Source: Hawksworthiomyces lignivorus
Lineage: Eukaryota; Ascomycota; Sordariomycetes; Ophiostomatales; Ophiostomataceae
Assembly: GCA_002917075.1 (NCBI GenBank)
Contig: NTMA01000068.1
Coordinates: 124,001 to 188,000, forward strand
Length of the DNA stretch: 64,000 nucleotides
Reading direction: 5' to 3'
The notes under the pieces were generated by a model. That model was not told the DNA's origin. It made no database searches and saw only the letters and a list, made by a program, of their open reading frames with translations. The position numbers were made by a program, and so were the translations under genes. Shown here one piece after another: positions 23,241-35,406 of the stretch; positions within the stretch are counted from its first letter, which is position 1, and every line of letters begins with the position of its first letter.

Positions 23241-24437
23241 ATGCCTTCCGAGAGCGGACACAGATGTAAGTTTCCTGTGACGAACTTTCTCCGGCGCCCA
23301 TTCCCCTTCGTGGGGATCGCTGGCGCGTGCAGCATGCGGGAAGCAGTTGTCCTTTGGGGTGGCACTGGTTCGCATCCAGCCTTGGATTTTTGAACTTGGA
23401 TTGCTGACTTTTCTACTCTGCAGTATATGTCAAGTAAGTTTACAGAATGGATGATCCGAGAAGGTGCAAAGGAAGGAGAGGAGTAGAAGCCGTTTCCCAT
23501 CGCGTCACCATCGGTACCGTCGCACTATCATGCAATGGATTCTGGACGAAACGAGAGAGTCAGCAAAGCCGATCCGCAGGAGCCATGAGTGGGCAGCAGG
23601 AAGCAACATTCGCAATTGCATTAGAGGAGCGCAACAATCTCTCCAGGACTCTCAGCACCACAGAAGATCACCAGCATCATGGCATATGAGTTTTCTTATG
23701 GTTATGGAGAATGCGACGGCGATGGGGTTACACACGGCGTACAGTGTGCTACAATCAGCTGGTCCATTGAAGACAGCAACGCGGCTTTTGTGTTTCCGTT
23801 CCAAGAGACATACTTCGTCTTCAGCTCGATCTTTACCGGTGCTGGACTAAAGGACGGGATAACCCTATATTGACGACCGTCGACATATGCGAGAATCCAT
23901 TGCAATGCGGACGCCGGGGCGTTAGAGACAAGACTGCACGTTCAAATAGTATTGCAGAGAACTAACCCTTTGCTTTAACAGGGGTCGCCACCTGAGCTAC
24001 CAGCGCAGCCGCCACAACACGCACCCCCGGACAAGTCTGATCAAGATCGAGGGTGTTGACGACACTTCTGCTGCCAAGTACGTTTTAGCAACCCCCATCC
24101 TTTGTCCAGCCAGCATGCTCTCCGGACTACTAATTGTAATTTCAGCTTCTACCTTGGCAAGAAGGTCGCTTATGTCTACAAGGCTCAGACCGAGAAGCGG
24201 GGGACCAAGATCCGGGTGATCTGGGGCAAGGTCACCAGACCACATGGTATGTTTTTTTTTTCCTTCTTGCCAGCTCGACTTGTTTCTTCACTTCAGTTCG
24301 CTTTATTCTATGCTCCCTGTCTAACACAAACTTTTTCAGGCAACTCGGGTGTTGTCCGCGCCAAGTTCGTCACCCCCCTCCCTGCGAGATCTTTCGGTGC
24401 TTCCGTCCGCATCATGCTCTACCCCTCCTCGATATAA
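23241..24437 (+). CDS. rpl33: 60S ribosomal protein eL33 (L33/L35a), 109 aa
   Basis: Five exons: 23241-23265, 23424-23433, 23982-24077, 24146-24246 and 24340-24437. The product is a structural protein of the large cytosolic ribosomal subunit. Family features include [53 protein letters not shown] and the terminal [13 protein letters not shown]. Exon 2 is only 10 nt, coding the end of Leu, Tyr, Val and the first two bases of Lys. It is flanked by CTGCAG and GTAAGT, and without it the frame and the YVKG motif fail. Intron 2 is 548 bp, long for this window. The gene is about the expected length (yeast Rpl33 is 107 aa). Confidence 0.95.
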
Positions 24438-27400
24438 TTTATGGATAGCATAGTCTTCGAGGCGATGGAGGAGCGGTGTGGAAGGAGTTCGAAAAAATGA
24501 CAGGGCCATGTCGGAATTGATTGACGGATGGGCCTGGGAGACGGAGTTTGCGTGTGGAATTCAAACTGATTCGGTTCATTCTTCCCTTTGGTTTGTTGAA
24601 TGCGATGATTGCGAATGGGTTGGGACAAAAAACTATAAAACAAGAAAGAAACCGCCGCATAGGCAGAGAAGAGGGAGCAACAAACAGACTGCCTCCTCTC
24701 TGACTGCTCCATCCAGGGCAGCGGGATATCGACAAAACACCAGATAACCTTTTCCTCCCTTCCTTCAGGCAGAGCACGACAAAAAAGAAGATAGAGCGAG
24801 CACTAGCCTAGGAAGGAGTAACATCCAAATGAATTGACAAAAAAAATGACAAAAACACTATGAATTTCAACCTCCTCGTCTCAAGCATCTCGCAGTTACG
24901 TGACGTCTTTGACAAGAGGGGCGAGCAGGTGGTTCTAGCCCAAAGAGTTTGGACCACCAACGTTATCTTCTAGGAGACAGCGATATAAGATTGAAGGCAC
25001 TGCTCATCTACGCAGGAGCTCAGTTCTTGGGTTTATTAAAAAGAATGCAAGGAATTTGTCCACGAGCCTTTTCCCATACCTGGTCCAGGCTGGGTCGCTC
25101 GGCTACGATGTAAGAACAGTGGATTCGTAAAAGCAAACCGTACGAAGTGATGGAAGAACAGGCGTCAAATATGAGACCAGACACAGGGACAGCATAGTTC
25201 TGTTCAAATGGATATCGGAAACTTGCGCGGCCTGTTGAAGGTGATGTGAGGTCGCGCTTCGGACTCTAGTTTACGCCGATGATTAACCCCCGTTCCCCGC
25301 TTCCGGGCAGACCGGAAACCGCAAGCAGAATAACAGCAGCTGTCCTGAAAGCCTTTTTATGTGTATCTCTTTGCCAAAGGCGAAGCAATCGACGTCTGCG
25401 ACCTCCTTTGCTATCAAGACATGGAGTCCGCATTCGCTCCGAGGTTCTTTCCTCTCTCTCGACTATCCAAAAATATTAAACGAGACCGTCTGGGATGCTA
25501 TCACGGCATTCATCGCCACAAACCGAGACATGTTGTACGTTTGTTTTATCCTAGTCACGAGACGGAAAATTTGAGTCCGACCGTCGTATGCTTTGTGCCT
25601 CTGCTTTTGCCTGCTTGTCAAGACTGGATTGGACATTGACCTGTTCATCTGCGCCTAATGCTCTGTCCATTTCCCCTGCATCGAGTTCCGGTAGTTCCGG
25701 AGAACCTCTGCAGGGGCACTCTTGTGCCCACGACAAGTTGCATTTTAGTCGGACAAAAGAGAATTTAAAAGAGCGCTCCGAGTGGCACTACATGCTGCAG
25801 CGTGATTTTTCAAGGAAGTATATGCGCATGCAACAAGCATCTGTGTTTGTTGTTCTTAAGGAGAAACAATTGCACAGCACATCACACTCGCACGAGTCTA
25901 AATTTTTTTTTTTGTGCATGCAGAACGGAAATGGCATCGCGAAGAGCTGATCGCTACCCAATACCTGATTGTGTTTTCTTGTCCAATGCAGGGAAGGGGG
26001 GAAGCGCCACGTTATCTCGTTTTCTTACTCGTTTCCTCGTCTGGGCTGTCCCATTTTTTGCTGTAAAATTTGCAGGCTACTCTTTTTCCTTTTTGGAACT
26101 GTGCAGTGGTGAGCGATTCGCGTGGCCACATACGCATGCACTTTAAAATTGCAGCTCTACGCAGACTAGGAGATGGGACTGCTGAGGGAAGAAAAAAAGC
26201 GGCCGTGGCGTCGTGTCCTCCTGTGATATCACTGCCCAGCCGTATCTCTCTTCCTTTGCCCAATTCATCGCAAGCGCACGACTTTCTGATGTAGACTAAC
26301 TCAAACCGACTGCCTAGGGAGATAAAGGCTGACATTTTTATGTATCTGCAATGTTCGTGCAGGGCATCGGGTTTGCGGCTGGAGCCAGCTCGGAGGGTTG
26401 CCGTATTTTTCGTCTTATCAGTTCCGTTCTAAGCCTCCTTGTTAATCTTTGAAGCCAATTTCCTTTGGACGCCTCTTGATAATTGGGTGACATGATAGTG
26501 AGCAAAAACGGTAACCATGCAGAACATGTCCCAAAAATAACCCAAAATCAGGTCTAGCACGGGCTTTCTCTTCATCTTCCTGTTTATCTTGACCCCTCCC
26601 CTTTGTTTTGCTTACTCTCCAGTTTGTGAAAGAATGATCCAAGAGTATTGATATTTTCGCAATGTGAGCTGTCCAAGCCCGCGCTGACTAATAACTTCAC
26701 TTATGTCGAATACAAACGTTGGCAGGGAAGTGAAGGCAAGTGAGGGGGAATAACAGGCTTTGAATATCTTCGCCTTTCGGAGATCAACTCATTGCCAGGA
26801 TCCCAAGGCGATGGTTGCAGCGTTTGAAAAACAGGGAGGCAAAACCATTGGCGAGGTGAATCGTAGGAAGCATGGCCGTAGTCTGTCGATCTCAAAGGGG
26901 AGAACCAGATATGTAGTGTTATTGTTCTTGGAGAGCAGTTCGAGTGTATCAGGTTTGTCTTGAAAATAAGAAAAGCAGTGTTGTATGGGAAACAGTAGCA
27001 ACATACAACGCGAACAACCTTCCGAGTCAATTGACGAGTTGACGCAAGAGTGTACGCGTGTCTGGATGGTCTCGAACTACGTCGCAAACAAGGTTGAGAT
27101 ATGGTACTAAATCAAGGTCCTGAAGGAAACGTCTCCAAGCCGATTTGTCCACAGCCAACAGACATTAGCACATGCTTGAAAAGAATTGCCATTTATTACC
27201 ATTCATTCGTTTTCGGACTTCCACACAGGACAAAGCAAAACCAATTCGACTGAGCCAGAGATCGGCATGGGCAGAATAAGCCGCAGAGACAAAACCGAGA
27301 CAGGACACAGTTGACTGCAGTGTAACCAAGAAAACGAAAAAGGAAAAGAGAACTTGCGAGTTGGAGCCAGGACACGTAGAGCCAGAATAGGCATAACTCG

Positions 27401-29648
27401 ATCGTCCGCAACGATTCTCAGACGTCCACAAGAAAGCTTTGCTGGTCCGCATGAACTAAAACGCTGGATCCACGGATAATGCACAAAGTTCTATTTGTTT
27501 TGGTTTTTGTGGCGGGAGCATTTGGCACACTTCTGCGCCGTCCTGTGGATGGAGTTCCTCGGAATTGGGATCTGTGTTTGACCGCGTTGTATGCTTATTC
27601 GCAAGAGGTCGTTTCCTGGTAGGAATCAACAGAGTCCTTGACGTCGCTCACCACCGCACCCAATAACGACCAGCAGGCACCTCTCCTCTAACGGTCGCTA
27701 TATTTACAGGGATAACTCAGAGTATTAAGTGCCAGGAGATTTTGGCACTCCTCTCTGAAGGCCTGGCCAATTTTTGCAAGAAAGACATGGCTAAAGTTAC
27801 GGAGTAACCGAAGAAGATACGGCGTAGCTTACATTGTGCAAGGTATGTATGACTGCGGACGTCCTTTTCAGTTCATCCAGGACGACCCACTATCACCACC
27901 AAATGGCCCAACGGAGCCCTCCCGGCAGTTGGAGGTGAGTGGAGCAGAAGCGAGTTGTTTTTTTTTTTTTTTCTTCCTTTCCTGTGCACGCCCGTGGGAG
28001 TTTTCTTTGTTCTTTCTTGATTTGTTTCTATTTTTGCGACATTGGATTATCTAGTACTAACGTAGTCCAGCTGCTAAGCCGTAGTCCACGCGAGCACTCT
28101 ACGAAGATTTTTCTTTATTCCCCACAGACTTTTTTTTTGTGTCTTCTGTTTCGTTTCTTTTCTCGTGAATCATTTTGGTTCGGCCGAAGCGGGCAACATG
28201 AAAGCGGCGTTCTTGACTTGCCATGTACATAAGACATGGCTGCGTAGCTCCTTCAGCTTCTTACGCGTAACCCAAAAGAGGGACCGGCTAACTGGGCTGT
28301 GAGAATATCTCACACTCCCTCTAGATGTCGGGAGGTCTGGCAGGGTGCTTCATTGCAGATGGCAATGAAGGGACACCATTGGTAGACGTGAGTGCCAAGA
28401 CATTTTAGGTGCAGATTCAACGACATCTTATCTTCTATCTTATCCAACATCGAGTCTTTTGCAAAATGCGCCGCAGCCTTGCTGAGTGCTTCTGGTCCAG
28501 GAGGGTCTTCTCAGCTCCACTGGCGGCAATACCAGACTCAATTGAACTGACATGAGGATACAAAATATCAATACCAAAGTCACTGCCCCCCTCCTCTCCT
28601 CCCTCCCCAAGATGCTGCTTAACTGCCACCATGGGGACACGAGTCGCTGTGGCAAACTCGCCTGCCGATGGAGAGTCAAGAAAGAAAAGACAGACTCACG
28701 GCTGAATTGGGAAAGACCAACTCTACATAGGCTCTGACAAGTTGTGTCTTTTCACATGCGGAGAACTAACGGAGTCCAGGATACAACAGCTTGCAAGTTC
28801 TTTGGGTATTGCGGGAGTACGCAACCTTACAAAAAGGAAACACACTGTGTCATGGATACTTCGTCATATCGATGCACTATGGCGGGTTGTTCTTGTGGGT
28901 TCATGCATCCACGCCGAAGACGACTGCCAGGAGGGGTATGTGGAGAACGCCGTGCCAGGCTTGCGTATCCAGAGGTGAACGGTGCCTGGGAGAAGCGAAA
29001 GTCGGCCATATACTTAGATCAGAACTAGGCACAGCGACCATTGTACTAGGCTGCCGTGGAGCGAGAAACAGGAAAAGAAAAGGTCATGGATGATTAATCC
29101 CACAACGGGAAGATCACAGACCCACGGACGATATTGTGGCAGTGTGCAGCATGCTCCAAAGCCGTACAATATGGCATTTCCTGTGAATAGCCAAGCGGAC
29201 ACATGGGACAATTTAAATCGCAATATACGCTGTATTGCGCCTCTATGCCTCAGAATGCCTCGACATCTGTGCCTATATGCTGTTGCGTGCTCTCCACGTT
29301 TCGTACAAGTCTCTGTTGCTTATTCTCAATATTCATGTTTGACAGGGCGTGTGCGTATACATTAACACTGGTTATCCCTTCTCCGCGCCCACGACACAAA
29401 GTTCACGCATATCGTTCACCCTGTTTGCAGGTCAGTGTCTCAAGACTCGTCGATCGGTCTCTTCTTCGGTTTCCTTTTCTCCTGCCCCGTTGTTCTGGGT
29501 GTCAACTCTTCCTCTCTCCCTCCTTTCCTTTGTCTTTTTTGCCCTTTCTTGTCAAAAATCCCGGGTTTCCTTGTCCATTAGGCCGTCACGCACGCCGCCA
29601 AAGAAAAAAGACTGGTAATAAGCTGAAATTCTGTTCTATCATTTATTG

Positions 29649-29679
<31 letters not shown>

Positions 29680-32600
29680 TTCAGGCTGACAAGCCTGAAC
29701 ACACGGACTTGGCTTGGCACTACTGTTCTTTGTCTTTTTTTTTTTTTTTACTACGCCGCCCAGTCCTCGTATTCGCACGAAGATAAATGGAACCGGCGCA
29801 ATCCGAGTGGAAGGTTTTTACACTATTAGGCGTTTTCTCCTCTAATTCAAGCTTCAAGCTTGTGCCTGTGCAAGAGCCTAGTTTGTTCTGTTGTACATAG
29901 ATATGTACTATCGTTACTCTGCGCCCACCCACCGCAGAGTTTCTAGTAGAAAGGCGAGAGACGGCTGGTTCGTATTGTTCTATATATGTGTGTGAGAAAG
30001 CAGTATTGTGCTACGATAATATACGTTTTGCCAGTGGCGTACGATAGGTTCAAGTCGCATTTCTACATTTTTGTCGCATGGCCCTATATATACAGCTCCC
30101 GAGATACGCTTGGTTCGAGTCTTCCCTCGGAACCAATTCCTCATATGGCGTATTATCCTCTCAATTTACTCATGTAGGCTTATAGTAGGTCTTTTACTCG
30201 AATCATCTCCCATTCATTGTCAGTTCCCGCCCCGCAGCGCCTCATCTCGATCCGTTCGGGCGAACAAGGGCCAGGAGGCGCACGGGTGACCTGTCAAGAC
30301 TGAACTCGACGGAATACCTGAAACACCACCGCGTGGCAGCCCAGAGTCGGGTGCAAGAGGTAGATGATAAAGGCATAGAATGTGGAGTTAAAATAGAACG
30401 GACAAGAAAAGTGGCTTACAGAAGCTCGAAGGAACAGCAAAGAGAACAGATTTTTGATCGATGAGTGAAGAAACAAGAAAAAAAAAGTGTCACATCTGTT
30501 GCTTATGGCGGTACGCACTTCGGTACCTGGTGCGAAAATAGCGAAAACCTGGCAGTTGCCACCTCAACTGCATATATGCCCTGTGCTGCTGAAGAACCGC
30601 AAGGGGAGAGACAGAAATCGACAAAAATACGGTGGGCCAAAGAGGGATCAACAGCTAATACTCCGTACAAGAAACCCATCTTGACGTCAGCTTTCTTGCC
30701 CAGGCACCTCCGGCCAACCAACAGGCGATGTTCTCACTGCCACCAGTCCTTTCTGGGCGGTAGCTTGCCGCTAGGCGACTTGAGCTGTATCTGCGGAGCT
30801 CCTGAATTTTTGCTTCTCGCTCTATCTCTCTCTCACTCTCTCTCTCTCTTTTTTTTTTTTTTTTTTTGGTGCTGTTCTTCCCTCCTGCTGGGACCTTTCC
30901 CATAGGACAGCTGGGCGAAGATTTGCAAAAGGGGACCCATAGATATGTACGAATAGATATGTACGCCCTACATCTGCGTGAGCGTATCTCGTACATGCGT
31001 CTTACACGTACATACATGAGCTCGTAGCGTATAATAGTGCCCCAATTTCCAGCTCGTCTGGACCTCCTCGTTGTTTTTTTATGGTGATACAGCGTGCGAG
31101 CATTTTCTAGTTTACGATGCCTGCCCAGCCCCCCTTTTGTCGGTCAATCGCATTTTCCTCTCCCAAACGCTGCTCCACCATTACACCATCGACTTTTTCC
31201 TTTGTCTCCGCTGTCGTCTCCTCTTTTCCCTTGTAATCCCACTTTGTCTTTCGATCTCACAGCAGCAAGAGGCGAGATGACACGGACCAACTGCTGGAGC
31301 GGTAAATTGTAACCATACCAGTACGAAAAAACGAGAAACGACTTGTTGTCAACAGCCCGGCTGCGAAACCAACTGATAATGGACGTCACAGACCAGATAG
31401 TTGCCCCTTGTCAGCTTCTCTTTCTGATAGCCCCAATGACACTGTAGCAACACAGAGGAGACGAATCCCCGAAGCTCAGACGCCCCGTCTACGCGGGACA
31501 ATCCCATTTTTCTTTCTATTTTGTTTTCGCTTTCCTTGATTTTTCGAGATCTTGCATTTTCTTTACGACAGGGGAGAGCTGTATACATGTAGTTATACTC
31601 GCAGAAAACCATTTTTATGGAGTACTTCCAGAGGGAGCTGTGCTGGCTAGTTCCGTTGCCTGGACTGCGCTGGCGTCGCTATCTTCTTTTCGTTCTTTTT
31701 CTTTCTTTTCTTTTTGCTGCTTCCTTTTTTCCTCTCCCGTCTGTTTTTATTTTTATTTCAGTTCTTTCCCTTGGTGTTGGCTTGGCCTTAACTAGTTAGT
31801 TACAAGCTCTCTGTTAGCGCTTCACTGATTGCCAGGGACTATCATTTCCCCAACCGCCTCAGCAGTGGCTGTGTGTACAACGAACGAGTACGACGGCTGC
31901 GATAACAAACAAAACATTGCATTGCATCCCTCTCTCTGCGCTCGCTCAGCATCCCTCCTTCTCATCCTCCGCCTCCAATTGAGCGAGAACGCCTCTTTCT
32001 CACTCTTCTGGGCGCAATTCCCACACGTTCCGAAAAGTACGCTACGATACGCACACCGACCTGTTCCTTATGTTCCGCACGTCCTCCGTATTTTCCTAGA
32101 AAACACTCTGTATCTCACAGACAACTGCGTATTCGTACTAGTCGTAGTGTACATCTGTGTCTCGTATATACCCACACGCCCCTCTCGTGCACGCCCCCCG
32201 GCCGAGGAGCTTTCTCATCTCTTCCCATATCTCCCATCTCTGCTCCGTACCATCTCTGCCATCTCTCCTCACTCAGGTCCCCTCTCGTGTCTCGTCACTG
32301 GGCATCCCGCTACACAAGGAGACCGTCCAGTGTAACTGTTCTCTCCCACTTTTTCTTTGCCACCCTTCCCCAGCTCGGTGCTCGTGCCGCAACTGGCCTA
32401 ATACCTTGTTGTCTCGTACTCGTAGAGCAAACAAGCAGAGCCTGTTGCCGCCATCTCCATCGGCCCTGCTGGCCCTCAGGCCTTTCTCCAAACAACAAGA
32501 GGGACATCAAGCCACACGCAAATCCTCCCCCAAGCCCACTCACACCACTCTCGTCGTCATTACGTTTTACACACACCACCCTCTCCCTCCCACACCCCCC

Positions 32601-33505
32601 CGGCTGATCCATGCATGCTCTTCTCGTACACGTTTATTAAGAAGTACGCTACTTTGCGCATCTCTCATTGCAGGCAGGATTGCGCCGTGCTAACGCTTTC
32701 GTATCTTTACAAGACCTTCCCAAACACAGCGTGGCTCGTACTCCGTATTATACACACAATCCCACACACTCTATTTGGCCCTATCCTCCCGCCTTTCGCT
32801 TTCGCTCTCCTCTCTTTTTTCTTCCTTACCTCACATTGTCTTGCTTTTGCAACTGATAGGGCTCTTTTTTACCTTTTGTCCTTCTTTTTTTGCTATTTCT
32901 CCATATTGTCCTGTTCTTCTTTTTGCCGAAGCCCTCATCCGTACATTCGTTTCCTCTTTTTTTTTTTTTTCTCACCACCTGCTCTTCTTCCCTTTGCAGA
33001 CGACGACGACTTCGATTCTCCCTCTCGTTCCGTCTTCGCTCGCCCAGAAGAGCCTTCTTTCCTACTAGACACAACCTATCTTGCAAACGGTGCATCGTTC
33101 TTCACCGCAGGGATAGACAGCCTCCTCCACATCCTCTCGCTTCTCTTGTGGTCCGAGGTGCTACAGTTACCTACTGCTACAGCACCACTCGCTTTCACGT
33201 TCGCTCTCGCTCGTGGCAGGCGCTGGGAATACAGCTCACCCTGCCCGCCAACCCTTCACTGCGTCTTCGTCTAGTTCTCCCAACCAAGGACAAAGGCCAG
33301 GACCAAGCTGTGAACCCTCGCCAAATCACGCAGTCGTTCGCTACTCACAGACCAGATTCGACGTCGACCCAATTCTCAAAATCGACTTCTTCGTACCTCG
33401 GTCGGCCTCGCCTCTACACCGTCTACGAACGAATGATCCTCACCTAGAATATACCCATCGAACATTACTCAAACTCGCAACAGCAGCCGCAACACAGTAT
33501 TCAAG
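24438..33505. other. 9.1-kb region with no recognisable gene
   Basis: No open frame here carries a known motif or joins into a convincing multi-exon gene. It contains homopolymer tracts (A29 at 29649; T-runs near 27960, 29735, 30850 and 32960) and a perfect hairpin at 29679-29700. From about 31,800 to 33,480 the plus strand is strongly pyrimidine-rich, leading into the DUF2406 start. A weak Cys-containing frame at 28744-29028 was considered and rejected. Long non-coding transcripts, large 5' leaders or decayed repeats are all possible. Confidence 0.4.
29649..29700. repeat. A29 tract joined to a perfect 9-bp hairpin
   Basis: Twenty-nine A residues (29649-29677) are followed, after one G, by GTTCAGGCT-gaca-AGCCTGAAC (29679-29700). 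Read on the minus strand this is a stem-loop followed directly by a long T tract, the shape of a Pol III or terminator-like 3' end. No RNA gene is recognised beside it. Confidence 0.8.
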
Positions 33506-33636
33506 ATGATGGCCACGTACAATAACAACAGCCACCCCCTACCGGCAGCGCCGATGGGTGGTGCGCAGATGCAGCCGCCGCCGCCTCAGGCGTACCAGCA
33601 GTACCAGCGTGTCCAGCAGCCGCCGCCGCCGCCGCC

Positions 33637-33668
<32 letters not shown>

Positions 33669-34459
33669 TACCGCTGCAACAGAGGCAGTCCGTCTCTCAG
33701 AACGGCCGGCCCAAGTCGCGCACCTTTAGCTTCAAGTCCGACAAGTCACACAAGAGCGGCAGCACCCACCAGAAGGTGGAGCCCGAGACGCACGCCGAGA
33801 AGGAAGCGAAGCGCCTGCACACCAAGGCCGATCCCACGCTAGCCATCAACGAGGCCGAGCCATGTGCGTACTACTTTCCTTCACCCAATTCTCTTGATTT
33901 CTTTTCAAGCTTGCCGTCGTGGCCTGTGAATTGGCTTCGCCATACTGTCCGAAGCGAATTCACTAGCACAAGTTCCCCTCCGTCTTGCTCAGGAATCTGA
34001 AAATTTGCTAACATCTATGGAATGCGCAGCCATTGTCGCGGCAACTGTCAAATCGTCTCTAGCCCCGCTCCGAAGCATTACTCACCGAGACAGCAACGGA
34101 AACCCAATCGGTATGTTCATCTCTTCCCATGCACCAGATGCGCCAATGCAGCTCGGGGAACCCTTGACTACCGCTTGCGCTTAACCAGGCATGCATTGGT
34201 GCTGTTTCTGTTGTCATCCGGAAGATCCGACAGCGAGCAGCTTGTTTCGTCCGGCAATGCTAACATGCGTCCTTTTTTTTTCTGTGTAGCCGAGCCTGAT
34301 AAGTCGAATCCTACCCGTTACCGGTGGGAGCGTCCCCTGGATACCATTCGGAGCTTTGAAGCAGCTATTGACGGTGGATACAACCGGAAATCCACTTTCC
34401 AGCCAACAAGTATGTATTTACAATCCATGACCCTTCACAAGTCAGCGATATTGCGGGTT

Positions 34460-34503
<44 letters not shown>

Positions 34504-35406
34504 TTGTCCTCTTGTTTTCCTTCACTGTTTACTAACAAATCAACAGGCGATAGCGAATCAGTAGCAAATTATTCGCGCAGAAGCAGCTACTTCAACCGTA
34601 AGTGACTAGTTGCGATTTACGCTCCCCTCATCAGCTTCACGCCCCTCGATGACTAACCCAACTCGCTAGACACCAATGCCCGCTTCCCGCAGGACAGCTA
34701 CTACGGTGGCCGCCCGCAGTCTCACCTACCTACCTCGCACAGCGCCTATGACGTGCGGCAGAGCTACTACGACCACGGTGCATACAACAACAACAACGGC
34801 GGCTATGGCGGCGGCGGACGGCAGCGCTTCTCCCGTATGACTTCGGACTACGGTTACCAGAACAATGGTTACTATGGCGGCAATGGTCGCCCAAACATGG
34901 GCGGCGAGCAGCCCAGCGGCGTGTACCCGATGCCCAACAACCACCGCTCTTACGAGACGGTGGCGTCGGGCTCTGGCAGCGGCACCTCGGGCGAGGCCGC
35001 CGGCTACCAGACGGACCCGACCAGCAGCGACAACAGCTCCATCGAGCGCATGCACTCTCCGGCGAAGCCCCGGCAGCAGCAGCCGTCGCCCAAGCCCCAG
35101 CAGCCGACGAACGACTACGGCATCGCCTTCCAGAGCCCCGCCATGGTGAGCAACCTCGGCAGCCCGCTGCATCAGAGCATGAGCGCCCCCCGGCCGGCGC
35201 CCATCCAGCTGTCCCAACAGCCGCCCCAGATGCAGATGCAGATGCAGCAGCAGCAACAGCGGCAAGGGCCCCCGCCGGCGCAGAAGAACGTCATCACGCG
35301 GAAGCCCTCCAAGTTGACTTCGGCGCCGCCCGTCTCGCTGCAGGCGACTCCCGCGGCCGACAAGCGCAAGAGCTGGTTCTCGCGGCGGTTCAGCCGGCAA
35401 GCGTGA
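33506..35406 (+). CDS. DUF2406 family protein, 448 aa
   Basis: Five exons: 33506-33863, 34030-34110, 34290-34409, 34547-34597 and 34670-35406, all phase 1 after the first. The N-terminus is Pro/Gln-rich (PPPPPPQQQQQQQQQ). The conserved core is SRTFSFKSDKSHKS, EKEAKRLHTKADPTLAINEAE, ITHRDSNGNPI and RYRWERPLDTIRSFEAAIDG, which matches the fungal DUF2406 family (yeast YMR295C-type, of unknown molecular function, linked to cell periphery/bud sites). The long C-terminal exon is Tyr/Asn/Gly/Gln-rich and predicted disordered, ending in a basic KSWFSRRFSRQA. A second ATG follows directly at 33509. The coding strand upstream is pyrimidine-rich for more than 1.5 kb. Confidence 0.9.
34458..34501. repeat. 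(TTTC)11 microsatellite in an intron
   Basis: Eleven tetranucleotide units inside intron 3 of the DUF2406 gene (34410-34546), shortly before the acceptor. They extend the pyrimidine tract and could affect splicing if unstable. Confidence 0.95.

Noticed and set aside
23361..23393. A B-box-like GGTTCGCATCC in eL33 intron 1, considered as a tRNA.
   Set aside because: No matching A box, acceptor stem or anticodon arm could be laid out around it.
9797..27748. A shared 20-mer (AAGTGCC...GATTTTGGC) at about 9800 and 27729, considered as ends of a mobile element.
   Set aside because: Only 18 of 20 bases match and similarity does not extend; a few such pairs are expected by chance in 64 kb.
28744..29028. 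A 94-codon plus-strand frame with about seven cysteines, considered as a small secreted protein.
   Set aside because: It has no signal peptide, no recognised cysteine spacing and no supporting splice pattern; overlapping frames of similar length exist on both strands.
30105..30131. A GGTTCGAGTCT stretch, considered as a tRNA T-arm.
   Set aside because: The flanks do not pair into a cloverleaf.
31829..33447. Several overlapping plus-strand frames of 100-220 codons before the DUF2406 gene.
   Set aside because: They arise from C/T-rich sequence poor in stop codons; composition is Ser/Leu/Phe/Pro low complexity in every frame, with no domain.
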